From the NCBI RefSeq assembly GCF_008801925.2, contig NZ_CP062803.1, positions 124,001 through 188,000 of the forward strand: DNA of 64,000 nucleotides, read 5' to 3'. Below the pieces are notes generated by a model. It saw nothing but the letters and a program-made list of their open reading frames with translations, searched no databases and had not been told where the DNA came from. This DNA is from Cupriavidus basilensis (lineage in GTDB: Bacteria; Pseudomonadota; Gammaproteobacteria; Burkholderiales; Burkholderiaceae). Shown one piece after another: positions 15,333 through 23,281 of this stretch (position 1 is the first letter of the stretch; each line of letters begins with the position of its first letter). Made by a program: the position numbers and the translations under genes.

Positions 15333-16631
15333 TCAGACCGGCAGCTTCTTCTCGTAGTCGATCGCGGTCGAGGAGATCAGCAGGCCCACGCCGGCGGCGG
15401 CAAAGAACATCAGCGCCAGGAAGTACGAGCCGGTGATCTGCACGATCATGCCGACGATGATGGGCACGGTGATGCCGCCGATATTGCCGCCCAGGTTCAT
15501 GATGCCGCCCAGCACGCCCACCTTGTTGCGGGTGCCGAGGATGGACGGGATGCACCAGTACAGGCCGCACCAGCGCAGGAAGAACAGCGTGGAGGAGAGC
15601 AGGGCAACCACCACCACCGGATCCTTCACGTACGCCACCGAGAAGATCGACACGGTAGCCACCACGGCGGCGATGCCGAACAGGGTGCGCATCACCAGGT
15701 TGGGCGCGCCGCCGGCGGCCTTCCACTTGTCGGCGATCCAGCCGCCGATGAGTTCACCGATAAAGCCGGAGAAGAAGATGATGAAGCTGGCGCCGCCCAT
15801 CTGCTTGATGTCGAAGCCATGCACCTTGTTCAGGTAGTTGGGCATCCACGTCAGCAGGCCGTAGAAGACGCTGTTGAAGCACATCCAGCCGGTCGCCATG
15901 CACCACACGGAGCGGTACTTGAGGAAGTCGAGCGAGCGGCCCGACAGGTTGGCCGGCTCGGCGCGGTGCTCGCTGGCTTGCGCGGCTTCGATATAGCTCG
16001 CTTCCAGCTCATTGACGCCACGGTGTTCGCGCGGCGAGTTGCGCACGTAGTACCACGCCAGCATGCCGGCCAGCACGGTGCCCACGCCAGCGACCACGAA
16101 GGCCAGGCGCCAGGAACCCAGCGCGGTGATCAGCCAGGTGATGATGATGGCGCCGAGCGCCGCGCCCAGCGGCGCGCCGCCGTCCAGCAGGGTGGCGCCG
16201 CGGCCGCGTTCGTTCTGCGTCATCCAGATCGCATTGAGCTTGCCACCGGCCGGGTAGATCGGCGCCTCGGCCGCGCCCAGCCCGAGGCGGGTCAGCAACA
16301 GCGCGCCGGCACTGGTGCACACGGCCGCCAGGGCCTGGAACGCGCCCCAGAAAACGGTGGCGGTGGCGATCACGATGCGCGGCTTGTACTTGTCCGCCAG
16401 CATGCCGCCGGGAATCTGCATGACCGCGTAGGTCCAGAAGAAAGAGCTGAGGATCAGCCCTTGCATGGTGGGGCTGAGATCGAATTCCTTGGCGATCAGC
16501 GGCATCGCGACCGAGAGCGAGGCCCGGTCGATGTAGTTGATGGCGATGAGGAACAACATCATCAGGAAAATCTTCCAGCGCACGGAGCTCTTCGTCTCCG
16601 TTAGCGCTGCAGCCCGGCTTGTCGTTTGCAT
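15333..16631 (-). CDS. MFS uptake permease, anion:cation symporter (ACS)-like
   Basis: A 432-residue 12-helix transporter. 'NYIDRASLSVAMPLIAKEFDLSPTMQGLILSSFFWTYAVMQIPGG' in the first two helices and 'GWMCFNSVFYGLLTWMPNYL' at helix 7 are typical of the ACS family (hexuronate, phthalate, tartrate and other organic-anion symporters). The ATG at 16631 has AAAGGAGA eight bases upstream, while upstream in-frame codons are not preceded by such a site. It is the first gene of the leftward catabolic operon and is divergent from the GntR regulator, which probably controls it. The substrate is presumably an organic acid feeding the downstream enzymes. Confidence 0.87.
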   Translation of the reverse strand: MQTTSRAAALTETKSSVRWKIFLMMLFLIAINYIDRASLSVAMPLIAKEFDLSPTMQGLILSSFFWTYAVMQIPGGMLADKYKPRIVIATATVFWGAFQALAAVCTSAGALLLTRLGLGAAEAPIYPAGGKLNAIWMTQNERGRGATLLDGGAPLGAALGAIIITWLITALGSWRLAFVVAGVGTVLAGMLAWYYVRNSPREHRGVNELEASYIEAAQASEHRAEPANLSGRSLDFLKYRSVWCMATGWMCFNSVFYGLLTWMPNYLNKVHGFDIKQMGGASFIIFFSGFIGELIGGWIADKWKAAGGAPNLVMRTLFGIAAVVATVSIFSVAYVKDPVVVVALLSSTLFFLRWCGLYWCIPSILGTRNKVGVLGGIMNLGGNIGGITVPIIVGMIVQITGSYFLALMFFAAAGVGLLISSTAIDYEKKLPV

Positions 16632-16712
16632 GACGCTTGTCTCCTTTGGGGGAATGTTAGGCGGTTTGTGTTGTGTGTCGCGCAACTGGGACGGAGTATA
16701 GGATACGTAATC

Positions 16713-16722
16713 TGTAATTACA
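16713..16722. promoter_or_regulatory. Candidate GntR/FadR-type operator
   Basis: TGTAATTACA, a perfect 10-bp palindrome of the GT-N-AC type bound by FadR-subfamily GntR regulators, lies in the A/T-rich 181-bp gap between the permease (start 16631) and the GntR gene (start 16813). Prediction only. Confidence 0.45.
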
Positions 16723-16812
16723 ACTCTCGTAAGTCATTGATTTTATTGTTATGCGAACGCACAATTTTGGGATGTGTTAGCCTTCTTGTGGTGCATGTTC
16801 CCCATCTCGGTG

Positions 16813-17541
16813 ATGTCTGTGACTCAAACGCTTCCTAAATCCACCCGCCTGCGCACCCTCGGCATGTCGGCCGAAATCGCCGCGCGGCTGCGTACCATGA
16901 TCGAGGAGGGCGAACTGCCCCCCGGCGCGCGCATCGACGAGCGCGCCTTCTGCGAGATGTTCGACGTCTCCAAGACGCCGCTGCGCGAGGCGCTCAAGGT
17001 GCTGGTGTCCGAAGGCCTGGTGCTGCATCGGCAGTACATCGGCTACCGCGTGGCCCCGCTCGATCTGGATGAGCTGCGCTCCACCTTCGAGACGCTGCAC
17101 GGGCTGGAGGCCACCGCCGGCGAACTCGCGGCGGCGCGCCTGTCCGAGGTGGCCATGGCGCGGCTGGAGCGCAAGCACCAGACGATGCTGGAGGCTCACG
17201 CCGCCGGGCGGCGCACCGAGTACTTCCGCACCAACCAGGAAATCCACCAGCTCATCATCGACGGCGCGGCCAACCCCGTGCTGGCCGGCATCTACGCCAT
17301 GCTGATGAGCAAGGTCCACCGCGCGCGCGGTGCCGCCAATGCGGATATGCTGCGCTGGCAGGAGTCGCACGAGGAACACGAGGCCATCATGGCCGCGCTG
17401 CGCGAACCGGGCCGGCCGCGGCTGGCGCAGGTGCTGCGCCAGCATTCCGAGAACACTGCAAAAGAAGTCCTGACCGTGGTCGCGCGGACCCTTTCCGAGC
17501 CCGCCGGCCACATCGCCACCGAAGCCAAGGGGAAACGATGA
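16813..17541 (+). CDS. GntR family transcriptional regulator (FCD/FadR subfamily)
   Basis: A 242-residue regulator with a winged HTH 'IDERAFCEMFDVSKTPLREALKVLVSEGLV' (about residues 41-70), where the TPLREALK recognition helix is the GntR hallmark. An all-helical FCD effector domain contains the metal/ligand histidines in 'NQEIHQLII' and 'HEEHEAI'. The ATG at 16813 places the HTH at the usual distance; earlier in-frame starts would add hydrophobic residues atypical of the family. It overlaps the following hydrolase gene by 4 bp (ATGA), so the two are co-translated, and it is divergent from the permease operon. Confidence 0.9.
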   Translation: MSVTQTLPKSTRLRTLGMSAEIAARLRTMIEEGELPPGARIDERAFCEMFDVSKTPLREALKVLVSEGLVLHRQYIGYRVAPLDLDELRSTFETLHGLEATAGELAAARLSEVAMARLERKHQTMLEAHAAGRRTEYFRTNQEIHQLIIDGAANPVLAGIYAMLMSKVHRARGAANADMLRWQESHEEHEAIMAALREPGRPRLAQVLRQHSENTAKEVLTVVARTLSEPAGHIATEAKGKR

Positions 17542-18380
17542 AACTAGTACGTGTGGGTAAGCCGGGCGCGGAACGCCCGGGTCTGATCGATGCTGAAGGC
17601 CGCGTGCGCGACCTGTCCGGCGTGCTGGACGGCCTCGGGCCGCAGGCGTTGTCGGCCGAAGCGCTGGCGCGCCTGGCCAAGCTGGACCCGGCCACGCTGC
17701 CGGTGGTGCAGGCCGAGCGCTTCGGCGTGCCCTGGACCGGCATCGGCAAGATCGTGGCGATCGGCCTGAACTACGCCGATCACGCCGCCGAGGCGGGCAT
17801 GGCGCTGCCGGCCGAGCCCATCGTCTTCCTGAAGGCCAACAGCGCGCTCAACGGGCCCAATGACCCGGTGATGCTGCCGCGCGGCTCCGAGAAGACCGAC
17901 TGGGAAGTGGAGCTCGGCGTGGTGATCGGCAAAGTGGCACGCGACGTCTCGCTCGCCGATGCGCTCTCGCACGTGGCCGGCTACTGCGTGGTCAACGACG
18001 TCTCCGAGCGCGAATTCCAGATCGAGCGCGGCGGCACCTGGGACAAGGGCAAGGGTTGCGACACCTTCTGCCCGGTCGGCCCCTGGCTGGTCACGCGCGA
18101 CGAAGTGCCCGACCCGCAGGCGCTGGGCCTGTGGCTGGATGTCAACGGCCAGCGCGTGCAGAAGGGCAGCACCGCCACCATGGTGTTCGACGTGGCCACG
18201 CTGGTGAGCTACGTCAGCCGCTTCATGACGCTGCACCCCGGCGACCTGATCTGCACCGGCACGCCGCCGGGCGTGGGCATGGGCTTCAAGCCGCCGCGCT
18301 TCCTCAAGGCGGGCGACACCATGCGCCTGGGCATCGACGGCCTGGGCGAGCAGGGCCAGACGGTGGTGGCCTACGCGTAG
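17538..18380 (+). CDS. Fumarylacetoacetate hydrolase (FAH) family protein
   Basis: A 280-residue FAH-fold enzyme, the family that hydrolyses C-C bonds or decarboxylates/hydrates 2-keto acids with a divalent metal. The conserved core is visible: 'KIVAIGLNYADHAAEAG', 'PIVFLKANSALNGPNDPV', the metal-binding 'DWEVELGVVIGK' and 'GDLICTGTPPGVG'. The size and the roughly 70-residue N-terminal domain match the bacterial 2,4-diketo-3-deoxy-L-fuconate hydrolase/ureidoglycolate-lyase-like subgroup, but the substrate cannot be fixed. It overlaps GntR by 4 bp and is followed by an intrinsic terminator, making a two-gene operon facing away from the permease. Confidence 0.9.
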   Translation: MKLVRVGKPGAERPGLIDAEGRVRDLSGVLDGLGPQALSAEALARLAKLDPATLPVVQAERFGVPWTGIGKIVAIGLNYADHAAEAGMALPAEPIVFLKANSALNGPNDPVMLPRGSEKTDWEVELGVVIGKVARDVSLADALSHVAGYCVVNDVSEREFQIERGGTWDKGKGCDTFCPVGPWLVTRDEVPDPQALGLWLDVNGQRVQKGSTATMVFDVATLVSYVSRFMTLHPGDLICTGTPPGVGMGFKPPRFLKAGDTMRLGIDGLGEQGQTVVAYA

Positions 18381-18402
18381 AGCGGATTGTCCGAAAGACG
18401 TG

Positions 18403-18434
18403 AAGAAGGGCGGCCAGCGATGGCCGCCCTTCTT
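18403..18434 (+). terminator. Intrinsic terminator after the GntR-FAH operon
   Basis: A perfect 14-bp stem (arms 18403-18416 and 18421-18434; core AAGGGCGGCCA/TGGCCGCCCTT) with a GCGA loop starts 22 bp after the FAH stop codon and ends in TTCTTGCTTTG. The remainder of the 295-bp gap to the next gene shows nothing beyond probable promoter sequence. Confidence 0.85.
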
Positions 18435-18675
18435 GCTTTGTGGTGCCGCTTGTTGGCCTGCTGGTCGGCCCGCCTGTACCGCTATCGGCACCTGCCCCCA
18501 CGGCCGCAAATCTCCCCATGATCCCAATGAACGCGAGAACGTTCCCCGTTCGCAACAGTTGTTACGCTGATTTCGCTACAAAGGGTTAAACCGTTTGCGC
18601 TCTGCGCCCAGCGTGAAATACTGTTTTCTATACGCCCTGCGCCTCGCAAAGGGCATCGAGAAAAAGAGTACTGCC

Positions 18676-19941
18676 ATGTCAGAACACGCCCCCGAACTGA
18701 TCGAGTCACTTCTTGCCGACTCGCACGCGACCCGACCCGCCGCCTGCGCTACCTCCACTTCCCGCGCTTCCCGATTCTGTGAACTGGCCGACACCGTCGA
18801 CAGCCGCGCCGAGCTGGAAGCCATTCGCCACAGCATCCACCAGCATCCCGAGCTCGCCTTCGACGAAGTGCGCACCGCCGAGCTGGTCGCCACCCAGCTC
18901 GAAGGCTGGGGCTACGCGGTGACGCGCAGCGTTGGCGGCACCGGCGTGGTCGGCACGCTGCGCCAGGGCGACAGTCCGCGCAGCATCGGCGTGCGCGCCG
19001 ACATGGACGCGCTGCCCATTCATGAGCGCACCGGCCTGGCATACGCCAGCATCCATGCCGGCAAGATGCACGCCTGCGGCCACGACGGCCACACCACCGT
19101 GCTGCTCGGCGCGGCGCGCCAGCTGGCCCGCACACGCAACTTCAACGGCACCGTCAACCTGATCTTCCAGCCCGCCGAGGAAATCGGCGCCGGCGGCGGC
19201 GCCGAGCGCATGCTTGCCGACGGCCTGTTCGAGCGGTTTCCCTGCGACGCGATCTTCGGCCTGCACAACCATCCCGGCGTGGAAGCCGGCACCTTCATGT
19301 TCCGCGCCGGCCCCTTCATGGCGGCCTGCGATACGGTCGCCATCACTATCCGCGGCAAGGGCGGCCACGCGGCCCGCCCGCACCAGTCGATCGACCCGAT
19401 CCTGGTTGCCGGCAGCCTGGTGATGGCGCTGCAGAGCATCGTGTCGCGCAATATCGACCCGAACGAAACCGCCGTGGTCACCATCGGCACATTGCATGCA
19501 GGGCATGTGCCCAATGTGATCCCCGAGAGCGCCAAGCTGGAGTTGAGCGTGCGCTCGTTCAGCCCCGATGTGCGGCGCACCCTGGAGGATCGTATCCGGC
19601 GGCTGGTGACCTCACATGTGGAGGGCTATGGCGCTACGGTGGAGATTGATTACATCCGGGGCTACCCGGTGCTGATCAACAGTGAGCGCGAGACGGAGTT
19701 CGCCCGCCAGGTGGCCGAGGAACTGGTGGGGCCTGACAAGGTGGTGGCGAATTTCCCGCTGATCGCCGGGAGCGAGGATTTTGCTTACTTCCTGCAGCAG
19801 CGGCCGGGGTGTTTTGTGCGGATGGGGAATGGGGCGGGGCAGCCTTTGCTGCATAACGCTGGGTATGATTTTAATGATGAGAATTTGACGGTTGGGGCGG
19901 CTTATTGGGCTAGGTTGGTGGAGAGGTATTTGGAGAATTGA
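18676..19941 (+). CDS. M20-family amidohydrolase (hippurate hydrolase-like)
   Basis: A 421-residue di-metal amidohydrolase of the M20D type that removes acyl or carbamoyl groups from amino acids. Ligands and catalytic residues visible are Cys134/His136 (MHACGHDGHT), Glu168-Glu169 (QPAEE) and the 'GLHNHPG' and 'GKGGHAARPHQ' signatures of the hippurate hydrolase/IAA-amidohydrolase group. The first 45 residues before 'ELEAIRHSIHQHPE' form an unusual Ala/Ser/Thr-rich extension of unknown use; a start inside it is possible. No signal peptide. It stands alone, close to the ureide-type catabolic genes, so an N-acyl or N-carbamoyl intermediate is plausible. From about 19,620 the codons become G/T-rich. 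Confidence 0.9.
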   Translation: MSEHAPELIESLLADSHATRPAACATSTSRASRFCELADTVDSRAELEAIRHSIHQHPELAFDEVRTAELVATQLEGWGYAVTRSVGGTGVVGTLRQGDSPRSIGVRADMDALPIHERTGLAYASIHAGKMHACGHDGHTTVLLGAARQLARTRNFNGTVNLIFQPAEEIGAGGGAERMLADGLFERFPCDAIFGLHNHPGVEAGTFMFRAGPFMAACDTVAITIRGKGGHAARPHQSIDPILVAGSLVMALQSIVSRNIDPNETAVVTIGTLHAGHVPNVIPESAKLELSVRSFSPDVRRTLEDRIRRLVTSHVEGYGATVEIDYIRGYPVLINSERETEFARQVAEELVGPDKVVANFPLIAGSEDFAYFLQQRPGCFVRMGNGAGQPLLHNAGYDFNDENLTVGAAYWARLVERYLEN

Positions 19942-19991
19942 AAGGGGGGTGACCAGTTGGCTTTTGCTGTGTTGGCTGGTGTTTTTTCAGC

Positions 19992-20322
19992 GGCGTTGGC
20001 TTTTGCACCCAAGGGCCATACGACATCCCCCTGCGGGGGCTGCCGGTCACTTTTCTTTGACCGGCAAAGAAAACTAACGAAAAGAAAGCCGCCCTGCCGG
20101 GAGCAGAGCAATCGGGCTTATGTGGGGCGGTGGTTGCGTCGTACGGCCCGGAGTGTTGGCTGGCCTTTGCCTTACCGGCTCACAGGTCATCGCAACTTCA
20201 TGACCCAATGGTCACGTGGCGGTGCCCCTGATCGCTTTGCGCGGTGAGCATTCCCACATCTGCCGTTCGCGGTGCGCAGCACCACGATCCTGCCTGCCCT
20301 GGTGGTTTCGTGGTTTTGTCTC
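19992..20322 (+). repeat. Dispersed hairpin repeat, copy C (left arm of a large inverted repeat)
   Basis: The 915-bp gap 19942-20856 contains no gene; the frames open in it are by-products of the repeat. This arm begins GGCGTTGGCTTTTGC and carries a CCCCCTGCGGGGG palindrome and the stem TTTTCTTTG/CAAAGAAAA (20051-20059 with 20065-20073). Bases 19992-20164 (173 bp) are perfectly repeated, inverted, at 20620-20792. From 20165 to 20322 the arm is only partly conserved, except for blocks 20250-20272 and 20303-20322. A 142-bp spacer (20323-20464) separates the arms. Confidence 0.85.
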
Positions 20323-20464
20323 TGGCGGCGGGCGCCCGGCCATTTGATGTCCTGCCGTACCGGCGCAGCCGACGCCTTGCTATCAACTCCCCTGGTTTCG
20401 TGGTGGGCACCGTGGCCCGCCCGTGAGGGCCGTGCTCAGACCCCACCCACGACGCTCGCCCTCC

Positions 20465-20792
20465 GAGACAAAACCACGAAACCAGCCACACCCGAAACGG
20501 CGCAGCACTTCGCCCCGCGAACGGCAGATGTGGGAATGGTCACCGCACACGAGGTCAGGGGCCGCACCACGCAACCCGTAGGTCATGCAAGTGCGATGTC
20601 CTTTGGGTCGGTAGGATCTGCCAGCCAACACTCCGGGCCGTACGACGCAACCACCGCCCCACATAAGCCCGATTGCTCTGCTCCCGGCAGGGCGGCTTTC
20701 TTTTCGTTAGTTTTCTTTGCCGGTCAAAGAAAAGTGACCGGCAGCCCCCGCAGGGGGATGTCGTATGGCCCTTGGGTGCAAAAGCCAACGCC
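20465..20792 (-). repeat. Dispersed hairpin repeat, copy D (right arm of the inverted repeat)
   Basis: The mirror of copy C, on the opposite strand. Bases 20620-20792 are identical to the reverse complement of 19992-20164, including the stem TTTTCTTTG/CAAAGAAAA at 20711-20719 and 20725-20733. Bases 20465-20619 match the inner part of copy C imperfectly, with perfect blocks at 20465-20484 and 20515-20537. No transposase or terminal target duplication is visible. Confidence 0.85.
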
Positions 20793-20856
20793 GTACCAAA
20801 TCCAAGCCAAATCAAACACCAAGAGCCAACGGTTCCCCCCTCGCCCCCCCCAAAAA

Positions 20857-21726
20857 TCACCGAAAAAACCCACTAGGCGGCACCCCAAACTGCCTCCTGA
20901 ACATAGTAGAAAACGCACTAGGACTCTCATACCCCAGATCCAGCGCCACATCCACCACCTTAGCCCCGGCGGCCAGCCCCTCCAACGCCGACAGCAGCCG
21001 AGCCTGCTGCCGCCACTGCCCAAATGTCATCCCGGTCTCCCGCGCAAAGCGCCGCTGAATGGTCTTGGGATCCACTCCCAGCCGCTCGCCCCATTGCGCC
21101 AAAGTCAGCGCTGTATCCGGCGCTCCGACAATCGCATCGCAAATCTCCCGCAATCCCGCATCGGCAGGACGCGGTAAGTGCAACGGCAACGTCGGCACCA
21201 GCATGACTTCGTCCAGCAACAACCGCATCAGCCGCCCGTTCCGGGACGCTTCCGTGTAGGGCGAAGGGATATCGATCGCGGCGAGGATAAGCTCGCGCAG
21301 CAGTGGCGTGATGCCCAGCACGGTGCAACGGGTGGGCAGGTTGTCAGCGGCGTCCGGCCGGATATAGGCGGTGCGCATGCGCACGTGCCCGACCATGCGG
21401 ATCCAGTGCAACATGCCTCCAGGCATCCACATGCCGCGCGTGGGGGGCACGATCCATTGCCCTTCGGCGGTGGCGACCACCATCACGCCATGCACCGCGT
21501 GCACCAGTTGCGCATTGGGGTGCTGGTGTGGCTTGGTAACGTGGCCGGGCACGTAGTCGGCGGCCATGGCGGTGACCGGCATGGCGCTGCGGTCGTACCG
21601 CAGGTAGTCGGGCGACTCGGAGTAGGTGTCGGCGCGGGGGGAGGCGGGTGTCGTGGGCGCGGCGTTTTCGGCGCGTTCGGCTTTTTTGGCGCTTCGCTGT
21701 GTGATCGGGCGGGGGAGGCGGGGCAT
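20857..21726 (-). CDS. AraC family regulator with N-terminal cupin (NimR-like)
   Basis: A 289-residue AraC/XylS regulator. A leader rich in Ala/Pro is followed by a cupin-like sensor domain ('GHVTKPHQHPNAQLVHAVHG', with His residues typical of the fold). Two C-terminal HTHs cover about residues 190-289: 'TLAQWGERLGVDPKTIQRRFARETG' and 'VVDVALDLGYESPSAFSTMFRRQFG', ending in PSGFFR. This architecture matches the group that includes NimR/YeaM, which control a divergent MFS exporter. Here too the next gene, 107 bp away and divergent, is an MFS exporter, its likely target. AAGGA lies very close (1-2 nt) to the ATG. Its 3' end has G/T-rich codons beside repeat D. Confidence 0.88.
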   Translation of the reverse strand: MPRLPRPITQRSAKKAERAENAAPTTPASPRADTYSESPDYLRYDRSAMPVTAMAADYVPGHVTKPHQHPNAQLVHAVHGVMVVATAEGQWIVPPTRGMWMPGGMLHWIRMVGHVRMRTAYIRPDAADNLPTRCTVLGITPLLRELILAAIDIPSPYTEASRNGRLMRLLLDEVMLVPTLPLHLPRPADAGLREICDAIVGAPDTALTLAQWGERLGVDPKTIQRRFARETGMTFGQWRQQARLLSALEGLAAGAKVVDVALDLGYESPSAFSTMFRRQFGVPPSGFFR

Positions 21727-21833
21727 GTCCTTTTCTCCAAGGTTCTGGCCCTATTCTCGCAGGACAGACTGGATCGTGCCATTTAGGATGAGCGCCAGGA
21801 TTCCCCCATTGCCTTTTCGGCCCCGTATCCATC

Positions 21834-23090
21834 ATGAGCAGCCACATCGAAACCGCGCCCGGCGGCGCGAATGCCTCGCCACAAGGCCTGGCCCAGACTT
21901 CCACTACCGCGCAGGCCACCGAGCGGACCGGTTTCCGGGTGCTGGGGGCGATCAGTTTTTCGCACTTCCTCAACGACATGATCCAGTCGCTGATCCTGGC
22001 CATCTATCCGATGCTCAAGGGCGGCTTCAACCTCAGCTTTACCCAGATCGGGCTGCTGACCCTGACCTACCAGATCACCGCCTCGCTGCTGCAGCCGGTG
22101 GTGGGCCTGTACACCGACAAGCATCCCAAGCCGCAGTCGCTGTCGATCGGCATGGGGTTCACGTTGTGCGGCTTGCTGCTGCTGTCGGTGGCGCCGACCT
22201 ATGGCGTGCTGCTGGTGGCGGCCGCGCTGGTGGGCACCGGGTCGTCGATCTTCCATCCGGAGTCGTCGCGCGTGGCGCGCATGGCGTCGGGCGGGCAGCA
22301 CGGGCTGGCACAGTCGATCTTCCAGGTTGGCGGCAACGCGGGCAGCGCAACCGGGCCGCTGCTGGCGGCGTGGATCGTGCATCAGCAGAGCAGCGTGGCG
22401 TGGTTCTCGCTGGCGGCGTTGCTGGCGATTGCCGTGCTGTGGCAGATCGGCGGCTGGTATGGCCGTGAACTGGCGCACACCACGCGCAAGCGCAAGGCGG
22501 TCGCCGCCGCCGCGCCGCTGCCGCGCAGTACCGTGGTGCGGGCCATGGTGGTGCTGATGGCGCTGGTGTTCTCCAAGTATTTCTACATGGCGAGCTTGAA
22601 CACGTATTACACCTTCTACCTGATGGAGCGCTTTGGCCTGACGCGGCAGAGCTCGCAGCTCTACCTGTTCGTGTTCCTGTTCGCGGTGGCGGCCGGCACC
22701 ATCCTGGGCGGCCCGATCGGTGACCGCATCGGCCGCAAGCGCGTGATCTGGGCGTCGATCCTGGGCGTGGCGCCGTTCACGCTGATGCTGCCGCATGCCA
22801 ACCTGTTCTGGACTGGCGTGCTGTCGTTCATCATCGGCTTTATCCTGGCCTCGGCGTTCTCGGCCATCCTGGTGTTCGCCCAGGAGCTGATCCCGGGCAA
22901 GGTGGGCATGGTGTCGGGCTTGTTCTTCGGCTTTGCCTTCGGCATGGGCGGCATCGGCGCCGCGGTGCTGGGCAAGCTGGCCGATGCGCACGGCATCCAA
23001 TCGGTCTACCAGCTGTGCGCCTTCCTGCCGTTGCTGGGGCTGCTGGCCATTTTCCTGCCAGACCTGGGCGGGCGAAAAAAGCTGGCCTGA
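21834..23090 (+). CDS. fsr: MFS exporter, fosmidomycin-resistance (Fsr) family
   Basis: A 418-residue, 12-helix MFS protein. The run 'FLNDMIQSLILAIYPMLKG' in the first helix, 'LQPVVGLYTDKHPKPQSLSIGM' and 'HPESSRVARMASGG' are hallmarks of Fsr, the fosmidomycin-resistance exporter family. The N-terminal 35 residues are hydrophilic and variable. The ATG at 21834 is used because no later start precedes helix 1 conveniently. The divergent AraC-type gene probably regulates it. The natural substrate is unknown, and export of fosmidomycin-like phosphonates is inferred from the family only. Confidence 0.9.
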   Translation: MSSHIETAPGGANASPQGLAQTSTTAQATERTGFRVLGAISFSHFLNDMIQSLILAIYPMLKGGFNLSFTQIGLLTLTYQITASLLQPVVGLYTDKHPKPQSLSIGMGFTLCGLLLLSVAPTYGVLLVAAALVGTGSSIFHPESSRVARMASGGQHGLAQSIFQVGGNAGSATGPLLAAWIVHQQSSVAWFSLAALLAIAVLWQIGGWYGRELAHTTRKRKAVAAAAPLPRSTVVRAMVVLMALVFSKYFYMASLNTYYTFYLMERFGLTRQSSQLYLFVFLFAVAAGTILGGPIGDRIGRKRVIWASILGVAPFTLMLPHANLFWTGVLSFIIGFILASAFSAILVFAQELIPGKVGMVSGLFFGFAFGMGGIGAAVLGKLADAHGIQSVYQLCAFLPLLGLLAIFLPDLGGRKKLA

Positions 23091-23122
23091 GTCCGCGCGC
23101 GGCGGCTTGTGGCCATACCGAG

Positions 23123-23206
23123 CTGGGTGAGCTCGGAGACCGGCTTGACCTGATTCGCCACGACGCTGAAGCCGCGGCCCGCATCGCCGGCGCGTGCTGC
23201 CGCGCT
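23123..23206 (-). pseudogene. Remnant of a methyl-accepting chemotaxis protein signalling domain
   Basis: Translation of the minus strand gives 'SAAARAGDAGRGFSVVAN' followed by 'QVKPVSELTQ', which matches the highly conserved hairpin tip of chemoreceptors (typically AARAGEQGRGFAVVA-x-EV). Only about 28 residues are recognisable; sequence before and after does not continue the receptor. It lies in the short gap between two convergent genes and looks like a decayed fragment left by deletion. Confidence 0.6.
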
Positions 23207-23230
23207 CCTGTCGTACTCCATAGGTGAGAA

Positions 23231-23260
23231 GCGTGCCAGCCCGGCATCGGGCCGGCACGC
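23231..23260. terminator. Hairpin between convergent exporter and peptidase genes
   Basis: GCGTGCC-A-GCCCG (from 23231) pairs with CGGGC-C-GGCACGC (to 23260) with one internal mismatch and a GCAT loop. It sits 21 bp beyond the peptidase stop codon; no T run is present, so terminator function is tentative. Confidence 0.4.
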
Positions 23261-23281
23261 GCGACAGGCTGGGCGAGCCGA

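Noticed and set aside
19992..20792. Insertion sequence or miniature transposable element ends
   Set aside because: There is no transposase and no flanking target duplication that I could find. The arms resemble other dispersed repeats, so it is recorded as a repeat; a non-autonomous element remains possible.
20673..20876. Identical short peptide frames (MLCSRQGGF...) in copies C and D of the repeat
   Set aside because: They are identical only because the DNA is an identical repeat. Copy E changes follow base-pairing rather than codon constraint.
20272..21177. A 301-codon open frame across the repeat region
   Set aside because: Low-complexity, Pro/Arg/Thr-rich translation produced by the inverted repeat and the antisense of the AraC gene; no start signal or domain.
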